Source of the DNA: an uncultured Gemmatimonadota bacterium
GTDB taxonomy: Bacteria; Gemmatimonadota; Gemmatimonadetes; Gemmatimonadales; Gemmatimonadaceae
Assembly: GCA_946478895.1 (NCBI GenBank)
Contig: CAMLDY010000091.1
Coordinates: 1 to 10,308, forward strand
Direction: 5' to 3'
DNA: 10,308 bases
Below are positions 1 to 7,448 of this stretch, one piece after another. The position numbers and the translations under genes were made by a program. The notes below the pieces were generated by a model. The model was not told the DNA's origin and ran no database searches. It saw nothing but the letters and a program-made list of their open reading frames with translations. How positions within the stretch are numbered: position 1 is the first letter of the stretch; each line of letters starts with the position of its first letter.

Positions 1-432
1 GTGCTGGATGCGATTGGCGAAGGTATCATCACCTCCGCGCATGACTGCAGCGACGGCGGCCTCGCCGTCGCCGTCGCGGAGTGCTGCATCGCAAACCGGG
101 ATGCTCCGGCAGGCGCGGAGCTCGACCTCTCCGACAATGCCGGCAGAAGCAACCGTGAGCTGCTGTTCGGCGAGACCCAGTCGCGAATCATCGTCTCGAC
201 CCCGAACCCTGAACGCGTAATGCAGATTGCGGCGCGCCACCACGCACCGGCCGAGCGGATCGGAGTTGTGCGAGCTGGCTCCGACAAGCTCGAGATCAAG
301 CTGCCGAGTGGAGCGCTGCGCGCGTCGCTCTCGCGACTGAGCGACGCTTATCACAACGCGATCCCGACGATCATGGCGCGAACACCCGAACACGCGACTT
401 TCGACGAGCTCGCGCCTGTGGCGGCACACTAG
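1..432 (+). CDS. purL: Phosphoribosylformylglycinamidine synthase II, C-terminal part (5' end outside window)
   Basis: PurL is the synthetase subunit that converts FGAR to FGAM in de novo purine synthesis, using ATP and ammonia from glutamine, in the cytoplasm. Only the last ~143 residues are present; the family is usually about 720-760 aa, so the gene starts left of the window. The GTG at base 1 is just an in-frame Val codon at the cut, not a start. The visible part has the AIRS/PurM-like C-terminal domain signature SAHDCSDGGLAVAVAE (about visible residues 12-27), followed by LLFGETQSRIIVS (54-66), both typical of the PurL C-terminal half. The stop TAG (430-432) lies 1 nt before the purF ATG, so the two are almost certainly co-transcribed and translationally coupled. 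The identity is firm from these motifs and from the neighbouring purF. Confidence 0.95.
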   Translation: MLDAIGEGIITSAHDCSDGGLAVAVAECCIANRDAPAGAELDLSDNAGRSNRELLFGETQSRIIVSTPNPERVMQIAARHHAPAERIGVVRAGSDKLEIKLPSGALRASLSRLSDAYHNAIPTIMARTPEHATFDELAPVAAH

Positions 433-433
433 C

Positions 434-1816
434 ATGTGCGGAATCTTCGGCGTTTACGGTAATGATCACGCTGCGGCTCTGGCGCATCTCGGCCTGTACT
501 CGCTCCAGCACCGCGGCCAGGAATCTTCAGGCATCGTCGCGGTCGACCGCGAAACCGGGGCGCGCGCGATCAAGAGTATGGGGCTCGTCTCCGAGGCTTT
601 CACCGCGCCCGACGTGCAGACCCTCCGCGGCGACATTGCCATCGGCCACACCCGCTACAGCACCGCAGGTTCTTCGACGATCGAGAATGCCCAGCCGGTG
701 CTCGCGCGCTTTCGCGATGGACACATCGCGCTTGCGCATAACGGCAACCTCACCAACGCCAGCGAGCTTCGGCGGGAGCTAGAGGACGCCGGATCGATCT
801 TCAGCTCGACGATGGATTCCGAGGTTCTGGTCCATCGCATGGCTCGGTCCAACTCCGAGAAGCCGGAGGACAGGCTTGCCGACGCGCTTAAGGGTGTTGA
901 GGGCGCCTTTTGTCTCGTAGTCGTGGTCGGCAACACGCTTCTCGCCGCGCGTGATCCGCGCGGCTGGCGACCGCTCGTCATGGGCAAGCTCGGTGACACC
1001 ACCATCTTCGCTTCCGAGAGCTGTGCGCTGGATCTTCTTGGCGCCACTCTGGAACGCGAGGTTGAGCGCGGGGAGATCATCGCCATCGACGAGACCGGGA
1101 TGCGCTCGATCTTCCCGCTCGGGAAGCAGGACGCGCGGAAATGCGTCTTCGAGTACGTCTATTTTTCACGCCCCGACAGCTACGTGTTCGGCGGCTCGGT
1201 CGATCGCGCCCGTCGCGAGCTCGGCCGGCGGCTGGCGAAAGATTTTCCGGCGCCCACCGCCGATCTCGTGTTCAGCGTTCCCGACTCTTCGAACTCTGCT
1301 GCGCTCGGCTTCGCTGAGGAATCGGGATTGCCACTCGAGCTCGCGCTCATTCGCAATCACTACGTCGGTCGGACGTTTCTTCAGCCTACCCAGGCTGGCC
1401 GCGACGCCAAGGTGAAGGTGAAGTACAACGCGGTGCGCGAAGTCCTGCACGGCAAGAGCGTAGTGATGGTCGACGATTCGATCGTGCGCGGCACCACTAC
1501 TCGGGGGTTGGTCAACATGGTGCGTGCTGCTGGTGCGCGCGAGGTTCATCTCCGCGTCAGCTCGTCACCGGTCACGGGTCCGTGCTACTATGGGATCGAC
1601 ACTCCCACGCGCGAAGAGCTGATCGCAGCCAACATGTCCATCGAAGAGATAACCCAGGAAGTCGGTGCCGATACGCTTGGCTATCTCACTCTCGATGGCA
1701 TGCTCGAATCAGTGCCCGGCGGACCGGCTGGATTCTGTCACGCCTGCTTCTCCGGGGACTATCCGACGCCACCTCCCGCCGACCCGGAGAAGCTCCGCTT
1801 CGGCTGCGGCTGCTGA
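434..1816 (+). CDS. purF: Amidophosphoribosyltransferase (glutamine PRPP amidotransferase), Fe-S type
   Basis: PurF catalyses the committed step of purine synthesis: PRPP + glutamine to 5-phosphoribosylamine. The 460-aa length matches the family. It begins directly MCGIFG, so Cys2 becomes the N-terminal nucleophile after Met removal; a B. subtilis-style propeptide is absent. The class II glutaminase domain spans about 2-235, with HTRYST (72-77), AHNGNLTN (101-108) and DSE (128-130). The phosphoribosyltransferase domain follows, with the PRPP loop VVMVDDSIVRGTT (343-355). Cys237 (KCVFEYVYF), Cys384 (GPCYYGID), and Cys435/Cys438 (CHAC) match the four ligands of the 4Fe-4S cluster known in the B. 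subtilis enzyme, so an oxygen-sensitive cluster is inferred. No clear Shine-Dalgarno precedes the ATG, and reinitiation after purL is likely. The stop lies 5 nt before the ppdK start. Confidence 0.98.
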   Translation: MCGIFGVYGNDHAAALAHLGLYSLQHRGQESSGIVAVDRETGARAIKSMGLVSEAFTAPDVQTLRGDIAIGHTRYSTAGSSTIENAQPVLARFRDGHIALAHNGNLTNASELRRELEDAGSIFSSTMDSEVLVHRMARSNSEKPEDRLADALKGVEGAFCLVVVVGNTLLAARDPRGWRPLVMGKLGDTTIFASESCALDLLGATLEREVERGEIIAIDETGMRSIFPLGKQDARKCVFEYVYFSRPDSYVFGGSVDRARRELGRRLAKDFPAPTADLVFSVPDSSNSAALGFAEESGLPLELALIRNHYVGRTFLQPTQAGRDAKVKVKYNAVREVLHGKSVVMVDDSIVRGTTTRGLVNMVRAAGAREVHLRVSSSPVTGPCYYGIDTPTREELIAANMSIEEITQEVGADTLGYLTLDGMLESVPGGPAGFCHACFSGDYPTPPPADPEKLRFGCGC

Positions 1817-1821
1817 AGCAA

Positions 1822-4485
1822 GTGGCACAATCGGTCTTCTTCTTCGGCAACGGAGCCGCCGAAGGCACCCGGGACATGACGGCCGTCCTCGGCGGCAAGG
1901 GCGCCAATCTCGCCGAGATGACCAACCTCGGCGTGCCCGTTCCGCCCGGCTTCACCATCGCGTGCGCCGAGTGCATTGAATACCTCAACACCGGGAAGTA
2001 CTCGGACAAGCTGCGCGCTGAAGTCGAGGGCAACGTCGCGCGGCTCGAGGAAGCGACCGGGAAAAAGCTCGGAGATCCGACCAATCCGCTGCTTGTCTCG
2101 GTGCGATCGGGTGCGCCGGTTTCGATGCCGGGAATGATGGAGACCATCCTCAATCTCGGACTCAACGACCGCACCGTCGCGGGTCTCGCGACCCAGAGTC
2201 AGAACGCGCGCTTCGCCTACGACTCCTATCGCCGGTTCATTCAGATGTACTCCGACGTGGTGCTCGGCGTCACGATCCACGACTTCGAGCATTTGCTCAA
2301 AGCGAAGCGCATGACCGCCGGTGCGGCAACCGATGCCGAGCTCGGCGAAACCGATCTGCGCAATCTCGTCGAGGAGTACAAGGCGCTGGTCAGGAATCGA
2401 ACCGGCGCTGATTTCCCGCGCGATCCCATCGTGCAGCTGTGGGGCGCGATCGAAGCGGTCTGGAAGTCCTGGACGCTGCGAAAGGCGAAGGACTACCGCC
2501 GCGTGAATGGGATTCCCGAGAACCTCGGCACGGGCGTCAGCGTCGTGGCGATGGTGTTTGGAAATCTTGGCGACGACTCGGGCACCGGCGTCGCGTTCAC
2601 CCGAAATCCGTCGACCGGCGAGAAGCGGTTCTACGGCGAGTTCCTCGTCAACGCTCAGGGCGAAGACGTGGTCGCCGGAATTCGCACGCCGCTCGAGATC
2701 GACGAGATGGCGGAGCGGCTGCCAGAGCCGTACAAGGAGCTGATGGATACCCAGCAGCGGCTGGAGCAGCACTATCACGACATGCAGGACCTCGAGTTCA
2801 CCGTCGAGCGGGGGAAACTCTACCTGCTGCAGACGCGCTCCGGCAAACGCACCGCGGCGGCGGCGGTACGGATTGCGACCGACATGGTGTCGGAGGGATT
2901 GATCGACAGGGTCGAGGCGGTGCGACGCGTACCCGCCGGACAGCTCGACCAGCTTCTGCACCCGATCATCGATCCGTCGGTGCGCGCGGAACCACTTTGC
3001 CTTGGGTTGCCCGCCAGCCCGGGAGCGGCGAGCGGTCGCGCCGTGTTCGATCCAGACACCGCCGAGAAGCGCGCGAGCGTCGGTGAAAGCGTCATCCTCG
3101 TTCGCGATGAGACTACGCCGGAGGATTTCCACGGCATCGTCGCCGCGCGGGCGGTGCTCACTGCGCGCGGAGGAATGACTAGCCACGCCGCCGTCGTCGC
3201 GCGAGGGATGGGCAAATGCGCGGTCGTCGGCTGCAAGGACATTCAGGTCGATCTCGAGCACAAGGCGTTCAACGTCAACGGCACCCACATCGCTGAGGGC
3301 GACTGGCTGACTCTCGATGGCGCGACCGGCCGTGTCTTCGCCGGTGATCTCTCGACGGTGCCGAGCGAAGTCGTTCGCGTCACCAGCGGGTCGATGCCCG
3401 CCTCGCAGGCGCCGCTCTATCAGGCATACGCCCAGCTGCTGGACTGGGCGGACGATGTTCGGACGCTCGGTGTCCGCGCCAATGCCGAGACCCCGCGCGA
3501 TGCGCGAATCGCGAGAGCGTTCGGAGCCGAAGGCATCGGTCTCTGTCGGACCGAGCACATGTTCTTCGAGGGCGATCGCATCACCGCGATGCGCGAGATG
3601 ATCGTCGCCCGGGAGCCGGGCGGCAGACGACGCGCGCTCGACAAGCTGCTGCCGATGCAGCGCGCCGATTTCGAGGGAATCTTCACCGCGATGGATGGCT
3701 TGCCGGTGACGATCAGGTTGCTCGATCCACCGCTGCACGAATTCCTTCCGCACGGCGGTGAAGAGACGAAGCTGCTGGCGCGCACCCTCGACCTCCCTCG
3801 TGCTGATCTGAACCGCATCATCGAGTCGCTGCGCGAGACCAATCCGATGCTCGGCCATCGCGGGTGCCGGCTCGGGATTTCTTACCCAGAGATTACAGAG
3901 ATGCAGGCGCGCGCCATTCTCGAGGCGGCAGTGCGTGCCATGAGGCGCGGTATAGTCGTCAAACCGGAGATAATGATCCCTCTCGTCTCAACGGTGAAGG
4001 AATTCGAGAACCAGCGCGCGATAATCGAAGACGTTGCCGAGCGCGTGCTCGGCGGAATGGGTGAGCGTCTCCCGTACCTCATCGGAACGATGATCGAATT
4101 GCCGCGCGCGGCGCTGACGGCGGCACAGATCGCGCAGTCAGCCGAGTTCTTCTCTTTCGGAACAAATGACCTGACCCAGACTACAATGGGTCTCAGCCGC
4201 GACGATGCGGGCCGGTTCCTTCCTTCTTACATTGATCGCGGTATTTTTTCGGACGATCCGTTTCAGGTTCTTGACACCGAAGGGGTAGGAAGACTCGTAA
4301 GGATTGCGGTTGAAGACGGGCGCAGGGTGCGTCCGAACATCAAGCTGGGGATCTGCGGGGAGCACGGCGGCGAGCCGCGCTCCATTGCTTTCTGTCACTC
4401 ACTCGGTCTCGATTACGTGTCCTGCTCACCATTCAGAGTTCCAATAGCGCGCCTCGCCGCCGCACATGCCGCCCTTAACGCGTAA
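1822..4485 (+). CDS. ppdK: Pyruvate, phosphate dikinase
   Basis: PPDK interconverts ATP + phosphate + pyruvate with AMP + PPi + PEP, linking glycolysis/gluconeogenesis to pyrophosphate metabolism in the cytoplasm. From GTG 1822 it is 887 aa, within the usual ~870-900. The frame stays open upstream inside purF, but the family N-terminus (FFFGNG, GGKGANLAEMTNLG) begins just after this GTG, which sits 5 nt past the purF stop. Domains in order are: ATP-grasp nucleotide-binding region (about 1-340, including GDDSGTGVAFTRNP); swivelling phosphohistidine domain with GGMTSHAAVVARGMG, in which His455 is the phosphorylated residue and Thr453 the site of PDRP-type regulation in other species; and the PEP/pyruvate TIM barrel with GTNDLTQ (780-786) and GICGEHGG holding catalytic Cys845. 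All key residues are present. The residue after GMGK is Cys rather than the common Pro, a conservative change. No PDRP regulator gene is in view. Confidence 0.97.
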   Translation: MAQSVFFFGNGAAEGTRDMTAVLGGKGANLAEMTNLGVPVPPGFTIACAECIEYLNTGKYSDKLRAEVEGNVARLEEATGKKLGDPTNPLLVSVRSGAPVSMPGMMETILNLGLNDRTVAGLATQSQNARFAYDSYRRFIQMYSDVVLGVTIHDFEHLLKAKRMTAGAATDAELGETDLRNLVEEYKALVRNRTGADFPRDPIVQLWGAIEAVWKSWTLRKAKDYRRVNGIPENLGTGVSVVAMVFGNLGDDSGTGVAFTRNPSTGEKRFYGEFLVNAQGEDVVAGIRTPLEIDEMAERLPEPYKELMDTQQRLEQHYHDMQDLEFTVERGKLYLLQTRSGKRTAAAAVRIATDMVSEGLIDRVEAVRRVPAGQLDQLLHPIIDPSVRAEPLCLGLPASPGAASGRAVFDPDTAEKRASVGESVILVRDETTPEDFHGIVAARAVLTARGGMTSHAAVVARGMGKCAVVGCKDIQVDLEHKAFNVNGTHIAEGDWLTLDGATGRVFAGDLSTVPSEVVRVTSGSMPASQAPLYQAYAQLLDWADDVRTLGVRANAETPRDARIARAFGAEGIGLCRTEHMFFEGDRITAMREMIVAREPGGRRRALDKLLPMQRADFEGIFTAMDGLPVTIRLLDPPLHEFLPHGGEETKLLARTLDLPRADLNRIIESLRETNPMLGHRGCRLGISYPEITEMQARAILEAAVRAMRRGIVVKPEIMIPLVSTVKEFENQRAIIEDVAERVLGGMGERLPYLIGTMIELPRAALTAAQIAQSAEFFSFGTNDLTQTTMGLSRDDAGRFLPSYIDRGIFSDDPFQVLDTEGVGRLVRIAVEDGRRVRPNIKLGICGEHGGEPRSIAFCHSLGLDYVSCSPFRVPIARLAAAHAALNA

Positions 4486-4513
4486 GCTGTCGCACGCGCG
4501 GAGGCTGGAGCTG

Positions 4514-5668
4514 ATGCCGACCGGCTCGCTCCCGATGGCGCGCATTCAGCATGCGCGGCCACTGCGCATTGCGCTCGTCACCGAGTACTACTATCCCCAC
4601 CTGGGCGGGATCTGCGAGCACGTCCACTTCTTCGCCCGCGAGGCGAGACGCTACGGACACCAGGTCGACATCATCACGTCCAACATCCCGGGCGCCCGTG
4701 ACGAGCCGCATGTAATTCGCATCGGCAAGAGCCAGCCGGTCTACGCCAATGGATCCCAGGCGCGTTTCACCTGGGGTATCGAGCTGCGTAAGTCGCTGCG
4801 ACGCGTCTTCAGCCTCGGCCAGTACGACATCATCCACGTTCACTCTCCGCTCTCACCGGTGCTTCCGGTACTGGCAATCGAGGAAGCGAACTGTCCGGTA
4901 GTCGGCACGTTCCACACCTACTTCGACCGATCCTTCTTCTATACGATCGGCAATCGGTATTTCCAGAAGCGCCTCGACCAGCTGCATGCCGCGATCGCAG
5001 TGTCGCACTCGACAACCATCGCGCTCAACCGCTACTTCGAGGCCAACTGGACCATCGTTCCCAACGGCATCGATACCGATGTGTTCCACCCACACGTCCC
5101 GCGTCCTGCCGCTCTTCGCACCGACGTGCCGGTGATTCTCTTCCTCGGCAGGTTCGATCCAAGGAACGGACTCACCACGCTGATCGAGTCATTCAAGAAA
5201 GTGCGCGGCCGTAACCGCGAGGCGCAGCTGGTGGTAGTCGGCGATGGGCCGCTTCGGAAACACTACTATCGCGCCGCAGGCGGCGACCCCGACATCACCT
5301 TCGTCGGCTCGGTGCTCGGCGAAAGGCCGGGTTACTACGCCCACAGCGCGATGTACGCCTGCCCGACCACCAAAGCTTCATTCGGTATCACCCTGCTGGA
5401 GTCCATGGCCTGCGAGACGCCAGTTGTCTGCTCCGACATCTACGGCTTCCGCGACGTCGTGAAGCACGAGCGCGAGGCACTAATGGTGCATTGTGGAGAT
5501 ACGGAGGCGCTCGCCGATTCGCTGGTCAGACTCCTGGACGACGAGACGCTCAGAGCGCGACTCGGCAAACGAGGCCGACAGGAGGCGGAAAAGTACTCCT
5601 GGAGCAGAGTGACCGAGGCGGTGCTCGACATTTACACTGCGGTATTGGGGCGAGCGACGCACGAATGA
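4514..5668 (+). CDS. Glycosyltransferase family 4 (GT-B fold), PimA-like
   Basis: This is a predicted retaining glycosyltransferase that moves a sugar from a nucleotide-sugar to an acceptor, probably a membrane lipid or lipid-linked glycan, at the cytoplasmic face. The 384-aa length fits GT4. The N-terminal Rossmann half has IALVTEYYYPHLGG (19-32), DIIHVHSPLSP (105-115) and GTFHTYF (131-137). PNGID (183-187) opens the donor half, with FLGRFDPRNGL (210-220), VVVGDGP and ASFGITLLE (288-296). The first Glu of the EX7E donor motif is Ala288; the second, Glu296, is present. The overall layout resembles phosphatidylinositol mannosyltransferase PimA, but the substrate cannot be read from sequence. 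ATG 4514 is chosen because GGAG lies just upstream (4507-4510, short spacing); ATG 4466 (inside ppdK) and ATG 4535 are alternatives. The stop overlaps the next start (ATGA), so it is coupled to the deacetylase. Confidence 0.9.
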   Translation: MPTGSLPMARIQHARPLRIALVTEYYYPHLGGICEHVHFFAREARRYGHQVDIITSNIPGARDEPHVIRIGKSQPVYANGSQARFTWGIELRKSLRRVFSLGQYDIIHVHSPLSPVLPVLAIEEANCPVVGTFHTYFDRSFFYTIGNRYFQKRLDQLHAAIAVSHSTTIALNRYFEANWTIVPNGIDTDVFHPHVPRPAALRTDVPVILFLGRFDPRNGLTTLIESFKKVRGRNREAQLVVVGDGPLRKHYYRAAGGDPDITFVGSVLGERPGYYAHSAMYACPTTKASFGITLLESMACETPVVCSDIYGFRDVVKHEREALMVHCGDTEALADSLVRLLDDETLRARLGKRGRQEAEKYSWSRVTEAVLDIYTAVLGRATHE

Positions 5669-6354
5669 TCTGGTCGGCAGCACTGGGAGTATCGGTGATC
5701 GGCGGGGTTGTCCACGGAGCCTTTCACCGTAACAGTCCGCTCTTCGGACGCGCGTTGGGGAGAATCGACAGCGATCGCAAAGTAGTTGCGCTCACCTTCG
5801 ATGACGGACCCAACCCCGATGCGACTCCGCGCATCCTCGACACGCTGGGCGAGAAAGGCGTGCGCGCGACGTTCTTCGTCCTCGGCAGTCACGCCGAGCG
5901 CTGGCCGGAGCTGGTGCGAAGGATGTCGTCCGAGGGACATCAACTCGGCAATCACGGCTACTTCCACCGCAAGCTGCAGTTCAAGAGCCCGTTCTACGTG
6001 AGCCGTGACATCAGGCTTGGCATCCGCGCCATCAAACGCGCCGGTGCTCCCGCACCGCGGTACTTCCGGGCTCCCCACGGTTTTCGCAGTCCGTGGACGA
6101 CACCGATCGCCAGCTCCTACGGTGAGCGCACCGTCGGGTGGTCGCTCGGAGTCTGGGACAGCGACAGGCCTGGTGTCAACGAGATCGTCCGACGCACCAT
6201 CGAAGGAGTCACGCCGGGCTCGATCGTGCTGCTTCACGATGGCGACGGTTACAACCCCGATGGCGATCGGATGCAAACCGCCGCCGCCCTACCCCATATC
6301 ATCGACCGCTTGACCGATCAGGGCTACGAGTTCGCCACTCTGCCCACTGAATGA
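5665..6354 (+). CDS. Polysaccharide deacetylase, NodB-homology family, membrane-anchored
   Basis: This is a predicted metal-dependent (carbohydrate esterase family 4) enzyme that removes an N-acyl, usually N-acetyl, group from an amino sugar. The 229-aa protein starts at the ATG overlapping the glycosyltransferase stop by 4 nt; the frame stays open further upstream but there it overlaps the GT gene. One hydrophobic stretch (about 1-20) is likely a membrane anchor or signal. NodB motifs are in order: TFDDGPN (44-50, catalytic base Asp46 and metal Asp47), GNHGYFH (95-101, metal ligands His97 and His101), RAPHGF (135-140), GWSLGVWDSDRPG (158-170) and LLHDGDG (189-195, His191). The metal triad is intact, so activity is expected. 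Motif 3 has HG where many members have YG. In context it may deacetylate the sugar added by the upstream GT, much as NodB-family ArnD acts on a polyprenyl-linked sugar; that is an analogy only. Confidence 0.92.
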   Translation: MIWSAALGVSVIGGVVHGAFHRNSPLFGRALGRIDSDRKVVALTFDDGPNPDATPRILDTLGEKGVRATFFVLGSHAERWPELVRRMSSEGHQLGNHGYFHRKLQFKSPFYVSRDIRLGIRAIKRAGAPAPRYFRAPHGFRSPWTTPIASSYGERTVGWSLGVWDSDRPGVNEIVRRTIEGVTPGSIVLLHDGDGYNPDGDRMQTAAALPHIIDRLTDQGYEFATLPTE

Positions 6355-7448
6355 GTCCCAAACTGAAGAAAGGGATTCGCTGGGCGATTTCCGCCGCGAT
6401 CCTCGTCTTCCTCATTCTCTTCGCCCGCACCATCAACTGGCACATCGCATGGGACTCGATGCGCCACGCATCGCTGCCCCTGCTCGCCGCCGCGATCGGC
6501 GTGAACTTTTTGTCGGTGCTGATAAAGGGCGTTCGGTGGTGGCTCTTTCTGCGCCCCATTGGCGTGACATCGCTGCCGCTGGCGATGCGCGCGACCATTG
6601 CCGGCGCCGGACTCAACAACGTCCTGGTCGCCAGCGGCGGCGACGCGGCGCGAGTCGTCTTCGTCTCGCGCGTGAGCGGCGTGCAGAGCTCGACGGTCCT
6701 GGCATCAATGGCGCTCGAGAAACTGTTCGATCCAATCGGATTCGTCTTTCTTCTTGTCTACGGCGTCATCACCTTCGAGCTGCCGCACCAGTTCGAGAGA
6801 TGGAAATTCCCGGCAGAAATCCTCCTCGCCGCGATCGTGCTGGCGCTCGTTCTTTTCGTGTACGCTGCGCGCCACATGAAGCCCGAGCACGTTCCCGAAC
6901 GACGAGCGCGGCCGCGCACCGTCGGCGGGCGGGTTCGCGCCTACTTCGTCAGCTTCGGTCAGACCGCCGGCCGACTGGCGACGGGCCCACGCTTCATCGC
7001 CGCCATTCTGCTCTCACTCGGCGCGTGGGCGTGTCAGCTGTGGACGTTCCAGCTCGCCGCGGCCGCAGCACACGTGTCGATTCCGCTCGCCGGCAGTCTC
7101 GCGTGTCTGCTGGGCATCAATGTCGGGCTGATCATCAGGGCGACGCCGGGCAACGTCGGGTTCTTTCAATTCGTGTACGCGCTGATGGCCGAGCAGTTCG
7201 GCGTGCGGCCGGCGGACGCGATCGCGGTGTCGCTGTTGATTCAGACTTTGCAGATCCTGCCGCTGACGCTGCTCGGCGTCGCACTCGCCCCCGAGTTCAT
7301 CTTCCGCCGGGGCAAGAAGGACCAGGAAACCGAGCAGGTTGTACAAAAGATCGAGGCGGCGAAAGCGGAACACGGTGGTCCGTTGTCAACGGCGGAAGAA
7401 GTGCTCCACCGCGCCGACGAGGCAGGAGTCGCCCCAAAAAGCCCCTGA
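6351..7448 (+). CDS. LPG_synthase_TM / flippase-like integral membrane protein (UPF0104 type)
   Basis: This 365-aa polytopic membrane protein starts at an ATGA overlap with the deacetylase stop. About seven or eight hydrophobic segments run from residue 8 to ~317, with family-type landmarks KGVRWWLFLRP (59-69), LNNVLVASGGDAARV (88-102) and RATPGNVGFFQF (263-274). The family shares the membrane (flippase) part of MprF, but the soluble lysyl-transfer domain of MprF is absent, so this is not an aminoacyl-phospholipid synthase. It ends in a charged, probably cytoplasmic tail (about 319-365). Stand-alone members often sit beside glycosyltransferases and are thought to move or bind lipid-linked glycans; a role in handling the product of the two upstream enzymes is inferred from context. 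The stop TGA directly abuts the stop of the convergent dsbD-type gene. Confidence 0.88.
   Translation: MSPKLKKGIRWAISAAILVFLILFARTINWHIAWDSMRHASLPLLAAAIGVNFLSVLIKGVRWWLFLRPIGVTSLPLAMRATIAGAGLNNVLVASGGDAARVVFVSRVSGVQSSTVLASMALEKLFDPIGFVFLLVYGVITFELPHQFERWKFPAEILLAAIVLALVLFVYAARHMKPEHVPERRARPRTVGGRVRAYFVSFGQTAGRLATGPRFIAAILLSLGAWACQLWTFQLAAAAAHVSIPLAGSLACLLGINVGLIIRATPGNVGFFQFVYALMAEQFGVRPADAIAVSLLIQTLQILPLTLLGVALAPEFIFRRGKKDQETEQVVQKIEAAKAEHGGPLSTAEEVLHRADEAGVAPKSP

Noticed and set aside
1582..1821. An 80-residue N-terminal extension of ppdK inside purF
   Set aside because: The extension is the out-of-frame reading of purF and does not resemble PPDK; the family N-terminus begins right after GTG 1822.
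1759..3858. A 699-residue open frame on the - strand opposite ppdK
   Set aside because: It lies antisense to a textbook PPDK with all catalytic motifs; long antisense frames arise from codon bias in GC-rich genes. It shows no domain motif.
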